Positions 44,924 to 53,087 are shown, counted from the first letter of the stretch. The stretch is 64,000 nucleotides of DNA from JAGNLV01 sp964612145 (GCA_964612145.1 CAZTBP010000004.1:1-64000), one strand, 5' to 3'. Notes: a model not told the origin generated them from the sequence alone. Program-made: numbers and translations.

Positions 44924-47185
44924 TCAGTTTACGGCACCTCCTTGCGAGGAAATACCGTACCGCTTGAGCTTCGTGCGAACCGTGGCCTCGTGGATCCCCA
45001 AAATTCGCGCCGCCTCGGACTTATTTCCGTCCGCGGCCAGCAACGCCTCCTTGAGAATCTGGCACTCGAATTCCTCAACCTGCTCAAACAGGGAGGACCG
45101 TTTCGATGCCACCTGACCCTCGTCGAATATCGTTCGCGTCAGCTCGGTCAAATCACCCTCGGCCGCCAATTCAGACATGACCTCAAGGCGCTTAACCATG
45201 TTCTTCAACTCGCGGACATTACCGCTCCAGTCGTTCTCCATAAACCGCTGCACAATCTCCGGATCCAGCTTCTCTGGAACCGCAAGACCATATTCGGACA
45301 GGAACCGCTTCAACAGCAGCGGAATATCCTCCTTGCGCTCTCTCAGCGCCGGAATATGGAAACTGATCCCGCTGATCCGGTAATACAGGTCCTTGCGGAA
45401 CTCACCCCGCTCGACCATCGCTTCCAGATCTCGGTTCGTGGCAATCACCAGGCGCACATCCAGCGGAACCTCCTTTGTCGAGCCCACCGGAATGACCTTC
45501 CGACTTTCAAGCACACCCAGCAGCTTCACCTGGAGCGTCAACGGCATATCACCGATCTCATCAAGATACAACACCCCGCCATTGGCCGCCGCCATAAGGC
45601 CGCACTTGTCGCTGTCGGCCCCGGTAAACGCCCCCCGAACATGACCGAACAACTCCGACTCAAGCAGCGTCTCGGGAATCGAGGCCGTGTTCACCACGAC
45701 AAACGGCTTACCCGGACGGCACAGCGCATGAAAATGCCGCGCCATCCGATCCTTGCCGACCCCCGTCTCACCGGTCAGCAAAATCGGCAAGTCGGTATCG
45801 GACTCGGCCACATAGGCCAACTGCTTCTTGAATGCCTTGATCTCAGCGTTATTGGTGATATACTCGGCATCCGCCACAGCCGTGCCCGAACAAACCGGCC
45901 GCGACCTGCTCCCGGCCGGAAGATCAATCAGGGCCAGCAGCCGGTCCACATGTTGCAAGCGGATTTCTATACCGTTCGCACGGTAGAACTCCTCCGCCCG
46001 GAACAAATACGTCATCCGCTTGCGAACCTCAATCGTCTCCGCCTGCCCGGCCGCTATCAGCGCCTCGGCCTTCTCAAACCGCACCCCGGACTGCTCCAGC
46101 AAATCCAGCGCCCGAATAAATTCCCGGCGCGCCTCCTCCGGCTTGTCCGACCGGTCGGCGACAATCGCTTTGATCTTCACCAGCGCCCCGGTCTCGACCA
46201 CGTCCTCATGACGATCAAAAATCGCCATCGCCCGCGCCGCATACCGGCTCGCCGAAGTCAGGCTGTTGGTCCGCACACTAAGCTCGGCCAGATGACGAAG
46301 CACCCGTCCGACCAGCGTCGTATCAGGAGCAATCCCTTCAGCCTGCACCAGCGCCTGTTCCAGCACCTGGCGCGAATCATCCAGCCGACCCGCACGATAA
46401 TGCAGCTCACCCACATACGTGCGAAGCATCACTTCATCGCGCGGACTGTTGTGCCGCTTAAGACCCTCGGCCGCAAAACCAAGTGCCGCCTCGGCCGCAT
46501 CATAGTCACCCTCCTGGGTATGCACATACCCCAGCGACATGTACGCCCGGGCCAGCTCCAGATCTTGACCAAGTTCTTCCGAAATCTCAATGTTTATCCG
46601 CAGATGGCGCTTCGCCTCGGCGAAATCACCCAAAAACGTCTGCAGACGTCCGATATTTCCCATCATGAACGCCAACTTCGGCCGGTCGTTCAGACGCTTC
46701 GCAATCACCATCGCATCCATCAGGATACTCAGCGAATTGCGGTACTCGTTGCGGCGGAAAAATAATCCCGCTAACAGGTTCAAGGCCCGGCTCTGGCCCT
46801 CGGGGCAGTCTTTCCGTCGGAATATAGACTCCGCATCTCGGAAAGCCTTCTCCGCTTCCTTTAACTCACCCATGTCCCGAAGCGTCTCGGCAATGACCAT
46901 AAACGTCTCAGCCAACTCCACACTGTCGCCGCGATCCGATATGATCGCCTGCGCCTTGCGAGCCAGCTTTAATGCCGACGGATACTGAGCGAGTGAAGCG
47001 TACGCCCGGGCGGCCAGCCGCAGGACTACACCTGCCGCCGGATCTCCGGTTGCTTCAAGTTCCCTACGATTATCATCGTAGTACCTGACAGCACCCGTAA
47101 AATCCCGCGATGCGACTAACGACTCAATATAATGAGCCATCGCCGCGAGCATTCCACTGGCATTGTCGTTAATCTTCTTCATCAC
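44924..47185 (-). CDS. sigma-54-dependent transcriptional activator with TPR sensor region
   Basis: A 753-residue protein. The N-terminal about 410 residues are tetratricopeptide-like helical repeats, unusual in place of a receiver, GAF or PAS sensor. The AAA+ domain (about 440-665) has Walker A 'LLTGETGVGKD', the sigma-54-contacting loop 'GAFTGAD', Walker B 'GGVLYLDEIGDM' and 'ATNRDLEAMVERGEFRKDLYYR'. A Fis-type helix-turn-helix closes the protein ('NKSEAARILGIHEATVRTKL'). It should drive open-complex formation at sigma-54 promoters in response to a protein or peptide bound by the TPR part. It is 9 nt downstream of a small exported-protein gene, in one operon. ATG 47182 is an alternative start. 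Confidence 0.94.
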   Translation of the reverse strand: MMKKINDNASGMLAAMAHYIESLVASRDFTGAVRYYDDNRRELEATGDPAAGVVLRLAARAYASLAQYPSALKLARKAQAIISDRGDSVELAETFMVIAETLRDMGELKEAEKAFRDAESIFRRKDCPEGQSRALNLLAGLFFRRNEYRNSLSILMDAMVIAKRLNDRPKLAFMMGNIGRLQTFLGDFAEAKRHLRINIEISEELGQDLELARAYMSLGYVHTQEGDYDAAEAALGFAAEGLKRHNSPRDEVMLRTYVGELHYRAGRLDDSRQVLEQALVQAEGIAPDTTLVGRVLRHLAELSVRTNSLTSASRYAARAMAIFDRHEDVVETGALVKIKAIVADRSDKPEEARREFIRALDLLEQSGVRFEKAEALIAAGQAETIEVRKRMTYLFRAEEFYRANGIEIRLQHVDRLLALIDLPAGSRSRPVCSGTAVADAEYITNNAEIKAFKKQLAYVAESDTDLPILLTGETGVGKDRMARHFHALCRPGKPFVVVNTASIPETLLESELFGHVRGAFTGADSDKCGLMAAANGGVLYLDEIGDMPLTLQVKLLGVLESRKVIPVGSTKEVPLDVRLVIATNRDLEAMVERGEFRKDLYYRISGISFHIPALRERKEDIPLLLKRFLSEYGLAVPEKLDPEIVQRFMENDWSGNVRELKNMVKRLEVMSELAAEGDLTELTRTIFDEGQVASKRSSLFEQVEEFECQILKEALLAADGNKSEAARILGIHEATVRTKLKRYGISSQGGAVN

Positions 47186-47194
47186 TCGGTACCT

Positions 47195-47545
47195 TTAGTT
47201 CGAGGAACGGTTGCGGTCACTGGTGGTCGTACCATCGTTGCTGTCATCAACAACTCGGTCAGTAATGATGTAGTTACTGCCAAGACCATCAAAGATCCAC
47301 GGAGCAAAAAGCTTGAACATAAAGGCATCGAGCGTCACACTGCCGGTTATACTCACCTGGTCGTCCGGACTGGAAATCAGCACCGGTTGAGGACCATTAT
47401 TCTGTTCGCCACCCCAGGGATGGTCTTCTCCGCTATCACGATCAATTGGTTCATACCCGTACGGGTACAGGCGCGCGTCGGCACTCGGCATCAACACAGC
47501 CGAAAACAGCAACGCTGCCGCAATTGCGCAGATTACGCGTTTCAT
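47195..47545 (-). CDS. small exported protein in operon with the sigma-54 activator
   Basis: A 116-residue protein with a clear signal peptide (about 1-24, ending in ADA). The mature part of about 92 residues is acidic and rich in Gly, Asp and Ser, with aromatic motifs 'LYPYGYEP' and 'HPWGGEQNN' and a strand-rich 'VLISSPDDQVSITGSV'. No cysteines remain after cleavage and no family is recognised. A CCAAGGAGTTGTT ribosome site precedes the ATG, and a sigma-70-like promoter stands about 125 nt upstream. Close linkage to the TPR activator suggests the two act in one response, but the nature of that link is unknown. Confidence 0.75.
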   Translation of the reverse strand: MKRVICAIAAALLFSAVLMPSADARLYPYGYEPIDRDSGEDHPWGGEQNNGPQPVLISSPDDQVSITGSVTLDAFMFKLFAPWIFDGLGSNYIITDRVVDDSNDGTTTSDRNRSSN

Positions 47546-47672
47546 GGTAACAACTCCTTGGTTTATAGTTGTCAGGATATTACTCCTGAAAAGTCAGCAA
47601 GCAACAAGCGGTTGGGGGGAATGGGGATTGCAGGGCAATAACTTACCTCCTTTAGTTTCCCTGCCTGTACTT

Positions 47673-47701
47673 ACAATAACACACACCTAACTTCCTGTCA
47701 A
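47673..47701 (-). promoter_or_regulatory. sigma-70-like promoter of the exported protein/activator operon
   Basis: On the minus strand TTGACA (47696-47701), exactly 17 nt, TATTGT (47673-47678). The leader of about 120 nt contains a strong AAAGGAGG (47644-47653) in the loop of a GCAGGG/CCCTGC hairpin and a 14-codon TTG-initiated mini-frame at 47594-47638. Confidence 0.58.
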
Positions 47702-47804
47702 TCTGTTTCTTATACGTACCGAACACTCCCCTTTTAGCGCAAATTATGCGATAAAACCGCTAACCCCTGCGCCCCGCCACTTCGGTCATGGCCTATCCGT
47801 TCTA

Positions 47805-47851
47805 CGTCATTGCGAGAAGGCCTGCCGTTAGTGGGGCCACAAAGCAATCTC
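47805..47851. repeat. dispersed repeat of the 'VIAR...ATKQS' type
   Basis: The sequence between CGTCATTGCGAGAAGG and AAAGCAATCTC is the widely scattered palindromic element that, when translated, gives 'VIARRPAVSGATKQS'. The element is known from many unrelated bacterial genomes as a non-coding repeat. It sits in a gap of about 370 nt between the activator operon's promoter and the NTF2-like gene. Confidence 0.65.
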
Positions 47852-47918
47852 TAAACGTAGTTCACACACTCACGATGCGTGGCGACCTCGTACTTCAAAG
47901 TCAATTGCCCCTCTTGTC

Positions 47919-48260
47919 TTATTCCACAGCCCACCCGAAATACACCTCCTGCCGAACGATCTTACCACCCTCAAACGTACTCACTTCAGTATTTCTGCCC
48001 TTGCGACCGTTCGGCTGCGACATCTCATACGTCACGACCACCTCGTCACCGGACTCAATCACCCTGACAAAATCAAATGTCTGCCCTTTACCGGCCTGCG
48101 GCCAGCACCGCTCAAAGTACCCCGTTCGGTCCAGCATCGGATCCGGCGGACTCGAAAACCGAAACCCCCCCGCTAAAATATCCTCCACGGCCTCCCGGTC
48201 TCCGTCAGAAAATGCTTGAAACAGTTTCTTCGCCGCACGAATCTGGTCGCTCTCAGGCAT
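47919..48260 (-). CDS. SnoaL/NTF2-like protein
   Basis: A 113-residue single-domain protein of the NTF2/SnoaL superfamily: a helical start ('IRAAKKLFQAFSDGDREAVEDIL'), then 'FRFSSPPDPMLDRTGYFERCW' and a curved sheet ending 'EVSTFEGGKIVRQEVYFGW'. Such proteins form a cone-shaped pocket and serve as small isomerases, hydrolases or binding modules. No catalytic residues can be assigned. An AAGGAGG site precedes the ATG. Confidence 0.8.
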   Translation of the reverse strand: MPESDQIRAAKKLFQAFSDGDREAVEDILAGGFRFSSPPDPMLDRTGYFERCWPQAGKGQTFDFVRVIESGDEVVVTYEMSQPNGRKGRNTEVSTFEGGKIVRQEVYFGWAVE

Positions 48261-48302
48261 GATGCCTCCTTGTTCAGGTTGTTTGTCTTCGCCCCGAAGA
48301 TA

Positions 48303-48524
48303 CTACGACTCCGCACCCTTCACAACCGTCCGATTAAACTCCTGCACCAGCGCCTCGATCTGCTCGTCGTTCCACCCCTTTTGCTTACACAACTCAGCCA
48401 GCGTCCCCCAAAACGCCTCCCCGCACACCACACATGGCAACCCCTTGCGCATCAGGAACCGCACCGTCAGCGGATACTCCTGCACCATGTCGTCAACATG
48501 CGTCTCGGCAGTAATCATAGTCAA
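48303..48524 (-). CDS. DUF1858 domain protein
   Basis: A 73-residue protein matching DUF1858: 'ITAETHVDDMVQEYPLTVRFLMRKGLPCVVCGEAFWGTLAEL', with the family CxxC pair (CVVC) near residues 31-34 and a helical C-terminus. The domain often accompanies hybrid-cluster or redox proteins and may bind a metal or a partner through the cysteines. No partner enzyme lies next to it here. The gap 48525-48686 up to the channel gene shows nothing. Confidence 0.82.
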   Translation of the reverse strand: MTMITAETHVDDMVQEYPLTVRFLMRKGLPCVVCGEAFWGTLAELCKQKGWNDEQIEALVQEFNRTVVKGAES

Positions 48525-48686
48525 CCTCGTCGTTGTTGGTCCTGCTGTTACAACGCTTTTGACGTAATTTTGTGCCGCCCCCCATGCCCGCTTCCTCCCT
48601 TAGCTCCGGTCTCCGGCCTTCCGTCCGGGAGCACCGTACTCGACAGTCCGTTGCCCCTCTCCCGACCGTCTCCCTCAACAGTCAAA

Positions 48687-50378
48687 TCACCGGTAAATCT
48701 CCATAAATTTCTTCTCAGCCTCACCCGTCCCGATCAACACCAGCTCATCATCGGCGCTCAGGACTGTCGATGGCTCCGGATTGATTCTCAGTCCGTCCTG
48801 CTTGCCGATCGCGATAACGCTGCAGCCGGTCTGCTGGCGAATAGGAATCTCCACCAGAGATTTTCCCGCCAGGGATCCGTGAACCGGCAACCGAAAAATA
48901 TACAGCCCCTCGGCAACCATCAATATCCGGTTCGGCGCCAGCAGATTGACTATCGTGTTGGCCCCGATAGAGGCATGCGACATCACCAGATCAGCCCCGG
49001 CGCTGTGAAGCTTGGATATGTTCCGATGAATATTGGCGCGGGTTATTATCTGCACATCCGACCGCAGCTTCCGACAATAGATAGTAAGATAAATATTCAT
49101 CGAATCATCATGCGTCGTGACTATGACCGAGGTCGCATTCCGAATGCCCGCTTCATTGAGCGTGCGAATATCAGCCGCATCCCCCTCGATATAGTGCTCA
49201 TCCCCAACCCGGCGTGGATTCTTTTCAACGATCCGATAATCAATGTTCCGCTGCTCCAGCACGTTCGCCGCCGCCCGCCCAACCCGGCCGCCACCCAGGA
49301 TAAGAACCGGGGCCTCCGACGTCGGACGTGTCTCGTGGGTGAAAAACACCTCCTCGAATTTCGACAGTTGCTCCGCCGAGCCAGCCAAAACCAAAACAGT
49401 CGTCGAATCGATCCGTGACTCCGGCTGCGGAACCTTGAAATGACCGCGCTCCCACAACCCCACCACCGTGGTCCCCGTCATCTCCCGGACGCGACTCTCT
49501 ACCAGCGTCTTTCCCTCCAGCGGCGTCCGCATCGCCGAGACTTCGGCAATAAGCAACTGATCGAACCGCCCGATAACATTCGCCCCGATACTCATCCCCA
49601 GCGTCCGCCGCGCCAGCGATTCACCCAGCATCTTCATGAACTGAAACACATACGTGCTCCCCGCCATCTCCAGTATATCAATCGAATCATCCGAATCGGC
49701 GTTGGTCACAATCGGAACATCCTGGCTGATCTCACGCACCGTAAAGGCAATATTGGTATTGACCGTGTCCTCGTTATTGGCCACCAGCATGGCGGCGTTT
49801 TCTATCTGAAGCCGACGGTACGTTTCCGAATCACTGAGATCTCCCACCACCACCTTCAAATCCAGTTCATACAGCTCCCGCGCCCGTTGAAGGTCCGGTG
49901 CGATAATGGCGTACGGGTAATTGTATTTCACCAGCTGGTGCACCAGATTGACCGCAAGACTGTCGAAATGGGTCAGGATCACGTGCCCCGATGTCCCGGT
50001 CGGAAGTTCCTTCGGCGTTTTCGTCCGCGACTGCGCCTCCAGCCACGGCGCGTAAAAGAACTGGATGAACGTAAACGGCAGCATTACCAGCAAAAACAAA
50101 ATCCCCGACATCAGGACAATCAGCGAAAACACCTTCCCCAGGTCACTCGTAAACGTAATATCGCCGAATCCCAACGTCGACATCACCGTCAGCGTCCAGT
50201 ACAAACCGGTAATCCAGCTGTACTCCTTGTCTTCGTACACCATGATAAAGTGAAACAGGACGCTGTACACCGCTGCCAGCACCGCCAGCAGCATTAGAAA
50301 CCGGATAAGCAGCCTGACATTCTGCTTGGTGGTTCGGCTCTGCGTAAAATAGAGAATTTGCGACGGAAGAAATTTCAT
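48687..50378 (-). CDS. two-helix potassium channel with two RCK (TrkA) modules
   Basis: ATG 50378 (MKFLPSQILYF) is taken as start, since an upstream extension to 50429 adds only basic, non-family residues. The 563-residue protein has two membrane helices (about 20-45 and 85-112) around the pore with selectivity filter TLGFGD. Two tandem TrkA-N/TrkA-C regulatory units then occupy about 130-345 and 350-560. The first nucleotide-binding motif ('VILTHFDSLAVNLV') is degenerate; the second ('VLILGGGRVGRAAANVL') is canonical GxGxxG. It should form a ligand-gated K+ channel controlled by nucleotides or Ca2+. Confidence 0.92.
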   Translation of the reverse strand: MKFLPSQILYFTQSRTTKQNVRLLIRFLMLLAVLAAVYSVLFHFIMVYEDKEYSWITGLYWTLTVMSTLGFGDITFTSDLGKVFSLIVLMSGILFLLVMLPFTFIQFFYAPWLEAQSRTKTPKELPTGTSGHVILTHFDSLAVNLVHQLVKYNYPYAIIAPDLQRARELYELDLKVVVGDLSDSETYRRLQIENAAMLVANNEDTVNTNIAFTVREISQDVPIVTNADSDDSIDILEMAGSTYVFQFMKMLGESLARRTLGMSIGANVIGRFDQLLIAEVSAMRTPLEGKTLVESRVREMTGTTVVGLWERGHFKVPQPESRIDSTTVLVLAGSAEQLSKFEEVFFTHETRPTSEAPVLILGGGRVGRAAANVLEQRNIDYRIVEKNPRRVGDEHYIEGDAADIRTLNEAGIRNATSVIVTTHDDSMNIYLTIYCRKLRSDVQIITRANIHRNISKLHSAGADLVMSHASIGANTIVNLLAPNRILMVAEGLYIFRLPVHGSLAGKSLVEIPIRQQTGCSVIAIGKQDGLRINPEPSTVLSADDELVLIGTGEAEKKFMEIYR

Positions 50379-50550
50379 ATTGAATAGAGTAGTTGCGGCA
50401 GTAGATACGTCACGTCGGCGATCCTGCACACGAGCATCTGTGGCTGCCCCGCTTTTCAGGTTTTTTCGGAGTGTCCATTTCTATTCACGCTGTATGGAAA
50501 TAAACCCCGCGACCGAACGCAAGCAGGATCGGACGGGTGGCAGGAAATCG

Positions 50551-50570
50551 GGTGCCCCACCGCTTGGGGC
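50551..50570. repeat. short palindromic repeat, copy 1
   Basis: GGTGCCCCACCGCTTGGGGC. It shares the core GCCCCACCGCTTG with copies at 51089 and 53286. It lies immediately before the left end of the transposase remnant. Confidence 0.55.
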
Positions 50571-50619
50571 TTGTTGAAAAACCTCTTGTTTTCAGAGCTG
50601 TGATTTACTAGAAGTAAAT

Positions 50620-51108
50620 ATGCAGACAAAACGAGAGAGAAGTCAACAGTCCCTGACCCTTCTTCCGCCGTTGGAGTCCTTTGTTCCCCAGGATCATTAT
50701 CTTCGCAAGCTTGACCAGGTGCTGAACCTGAGTTTTGTTCATGACGCTGTTCGGGATCGTTACTGCCGGGACAACGGTCGTCCGTCGGTCGATCCGGAAG
50801 TGATCATCCGGTTGTTTTTGATCCAGGCCCTGGAAGGGATTGTGCATGTGCGGGAGTTGATGCGTCAGGTTCAGGTGAACCTCGCCTATCGGTGGTTCAT
50901 CGGGTATGAACTGGATGAGCCGTTGCCGGATCATTCGACCTTGTCGCGGGCGTTAAGCCGGTTCGGCGATGAGGTTTTTAATGAGCTTTTCCGTCGGAGT
51001 ATCACCAGTTGTCAGTCCAGCGGTTTGATCGATGGGAAGGTGCTGCATATTGACGCGACGACGATCCGAGCCGATTTGAAAGCACGGCCGCCCCACCGCT
51101 TGCGATGA
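50620..51108 (+). pseudogene. IS1182-type transposase, 5' part only
   Basis: The first about 150 codons match the N-terminal DUF772 and start of the catalytic region of IS1182-family transposases ('LLPPLESFVPQDHYLRKLDQVL', 'DPEVIIRLFLIQALEGI', 'DHSTLSRALSRFGDEVF', 'GKVLHIDATTIRA'). A full enzyme has about 450-550 residues. Similarity stops at about 51085, where the frame enters a short palindromic repeat and reaches a stop. Left-end sequence typical of the element (TTGTTGAAAAACC, near 50571) is still present upstream. It is an inactive remnant. Confidence 0.85.
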
Positions 51109-51121
51109 GATCCCTCCGAAT
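51089..51121. repeat. short palindromic repeat, copy 2
   Basis: It begins CCGCCCCACCGCTTGCGATG and ends in TCCGAAT. It marks the exact point at which the transposase similarity ends and closely matches copy 4 at 53286 in the same orientation. Confidence 0.6.
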
Positions 51122-51674
51122 TGTCACTATCACTGAAAACCATGTGCTGTCTCCCGACTCCTAAACCCCATCATAAAAAAAGCGGAGAGGCAGGGATTCG
51201 CCGCTAGTGATTTCGGCTAATCTATTGTACTGCCGTAAATTGCGCCTAATTGACTGCTATAAGAGAGCTTAAGTAACGTGAAGTATCGTGTAGTTACGTG
51301 AAGTAACTCGAAGTTACGTGCAGTTCGCGGTTAGAAAATGGTTAGAAAATCCGGGCCCTTGGGCGATGAAATGAGGACGTCAAAACGGCTTCCATGGAGT
51401 ATGATTCGTGTTCCGCCGGTGCCGCACCACAGCCCGCCCCGTCGTATCAAGCACGCGCAGGAAGCGCGTATGAGAACTCGGCGCCAGTCGTCATCGGCGG
51501 TCCCTAGTCCGCTAAAAACTCTATTGTTGGATTGTCTACCTGACGGGGAAGCTTACGTAGGCAATAGCTCCTTTTTGACCTATGCCGAGAAACTGACCCA
51601 TCACCATGTTCACTGATATTGAATCATATTCAGCGCTCTCACTCTAAATAGGGCATGATAAGTTCATGAGCAAA
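51122..51674. other. non-coding region downstream of the transposase remnant
   Basis: About 550 nt with no convincing gene. A 92-codon open frame at 51338-51616 has no ribosome site and no protein-like pattern. The main content is the 10-bp tandem array at 51271-51330, followed by two copies of TTAGAAAATGG/CC at 51331-51352. Confidence 0.4.
51271..51330. repeat. six tandem 10-bp repeats
   Basis: Units read AAGTAACGTG, AAGTATCGTG, TAGTTACGTG, AAGTAACTCG, AAGTTACGTG, CAGTTCGCGG, giving a consensus near AAGTTACGTG. The period equals about one helical turn, so all units face the same side of DNA. Confidence 0.8.
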
Positions 51675-52091
51675 TCAGGGCACGCAGAATGGGGCTCTAG
51701 CTGAATATTTTGATGATGAACCAGTTGTACCTACTTTGGCAAGAAGCTCAATCCACAATATGACCGGAAGGCTATCTCGTTTATGATCTGAGAATTGCCA
51801 AATGACTTTGTACTGCCCAGGCGGGAAGCGGTTGGTGCCAAACGAATACAAAGTATCGTGAAGTGAATCCACAATTGCTAAGGAAACATATAGGGAATCG
51901 TCCATTGAGAATACGGCTTCGGTGCGAGTAATAGAAGGATCGCATCCGAGACTCCAGAAGCTGAAGTCTGTATGGGATCCAAGGGTATCTTCCATTTGTG
52001 AGTATATCCCACTATTCTCACTTTCTGCTGTGCTAATTGATATCGTAAAGAGCACCAGACACATAAGCGGAATAGACAGCTTAATAATCAT
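51675..52091 (-). CDS. exported small protein with FlgD-like Ig pattern
   Basis: ATG 52091 is preceded by AAGAGGAG at 8 nt and opens a signal peptide (MIIKLSIPLMCLVLFTISIS); a longer frame to 52148 is not needed. The 138-residue protein has a mature part with 'SLYVSLAIVDSLHDTLYSF' and 'PPGQYKVIWQF', the strand pattern of FlgD-like immunoglobulin modules that elsewhere form secretion tails, here standing alone. It is AT-richer than the core genes around it. It lies downstream of the orphan gene at 52109. Confidence 0.6.
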   Translation of the reverse strand: MIIKLSIPLMCLVLFTISISTAESENSGIYSQMEDTLGSHTDFSFWSLGCDPSITRTEAVFSMDDSLYVSLAIVDSLHDTLYSFGTNRFPPGQYKVIWQFSDHKRDSLPVILWIELLAKVGTTGSSSKYSARAPFCVP

Positions 52092-52108
52092 AGCGATGAC
52101 TCCTCTTC

Positions 52109-52582
52109 TTAGCGGTAAAATTTCGGTCCAGGAGTTATGCCGGGCCATGTGTATGGCCCCTCCCTGTCGCGACTCATTTGCTCATACAGGTCCTGAATCA
52201 TCCCACCGGTAGACAAAGTAACCGGTGCATTCATCGTTGCTCTATTCAAAAAATAACTATTTCCTGCAGCGTCACTAAGCACATAAATAGCGGCATGGGC
52301 TGGGACACCCGCAAGTTTGAAAGCGGGATTCGCTGATGTCTCAGGATCTAAACCGCCTATATTTCCGATGTAGGACCAGATTGCAAGATCCCCCGCTACT
52401 ATTGTCCCGGAAACCAATGAGAGCTTCATATCCTGGATGAATGTTCTCCCCGCGGGGTCCCCCTCGGCAGGCGACGCCCCAGAGGCGTAGGCGGCCCACC
52501 CAAAGCAGTTAGATCCCGTGCTACCGGTAGAAGAGGTTGTCAATGGCGTGACGTTCGAGGATGGAATCGAAGCCAGAGACAA
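52109..52582 (-). CDS. orphan C-terminal domain, possibly papain-like, of a lost larger protein
   Basis: An open frame of 157 codons with only a TTG start; a TGA stands two codons upstream in frame, so the gene may be 5'-truncated. After a Ser/Thr-rich linker it shows 'SNCFGWAAYASG', 'VAGDLAIWSYIG' and 'VPAHAAIYVLSDAAGN', a Cys...Asp...His order resembling NlpC/P60-like or papain-fold hydrolases. Such domains often end RHS or polymorphic-toxin proteins. No repeat core or immunity gene is identified next to it. Function and integrity are uncertain. Confidence 0.45.
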   Translation of the reverse strand: MSLASIPSSNVTPLTTSSTGSTGSNCFGWAAYASGASPAEGDPAGRTFIQDMKLSLVSGTIVAGDLAIWSYIGNIGGLDPETSANPAFKLAGVPAHAAIYVLSDAAGNSYFLNRATMNAPVTLSTGGMIQDLYEQMSRDREGPYTWPGITPGPKFYR

Positions 52583-52682
52583 AAGCGGTCACTCCGAAAG
52601 AAGCGCTAGCTTGAAATTCACATTTAAGCAACTCATGACAGACCTTTACACCTTTTGAAGTAATTCTCAGTACTTCGACGTC

Positions 52683-53087
52683 TTAGGGCATAAAAAATAT
52701 CGGTGTGATTGTTGTGTCTGAGTCCGTGTAGACAGCAAGGAAGTGCTTTCCCTTTACGTCAGCGGGCCATGGATAGTATAGAATCAGGCTATCACTAGAT
52801 CGGTCCGCGGACCAGAAGTTTGGCTGTCGCATGATTACCACAATACAGTCCCTGTCTAACTTATTGTCGAATATGGTATAGGTTACACCTGCATCATTAG
52901 CAGGAGTCAGCAGAATAGAAGTGTGAGTGTCCTGCTGAATTTCAATACAGTGTAGCTTTATCCAAGGACCATCTTTGTCTTGATCACACGGTGTTCTTTG
53001 AGTCCCGTCAGCAGAAATCCCAAGCGCTACCACGAGAATTAGTGACAGCGACAAAAGCAGACGATTCATCAGTTGCTTGATTTGCAT
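52683..53087 (-). CDS. exported hypothetical protein
   Basis: A 134-residue protein with a signal peptide (about 1-26, 'LLLSLSLILVVALGISA'). The mature part has two cysteines (near 34 and 47) and a strand-rich C-terminus ('FLAVYTDSDTTITPIFFMP'). An AAGAAGGAA-like site precedes the ATG. It is AT-richer than the surrounding chromosome. No family is recognised; with the two preceding genes it forms a small group of odd exported or truncated genes between repeat clusters. Confidence 0.6.
   Translation of the reverse strand: MQIKQLMNRLLLSLSLILVVALGISADGTQRTPCDQDKDGPWIKLHCIEIQQDTHTSILLTPANDAGVTYTIFDNKLDRDCIVVIMRQPNFWSADRSSDSLILYYPWPADVKGKHFLAVYTDSDTTITPIFFMP

Noticed and set aside
44942..46765. 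607-codon plus-strand frame opposite the sigma-54 activator
   Set aside because: The minus strand carries an unmistakable AAA+ activator; the plus-strand translation is Arg/His/Pro-rich shadow text.
51271..51330. tandem array considered as a CRISPR
   Set aside because: Units are 10 bp, directly adjacent and without spacers; no cas genes are present.
51338..51616. 92-codon frame downstream of the tandem repeats
   Set aside because: No ribosome site, low-complexity Arg/Pro/Ser text, no similarity pattern.
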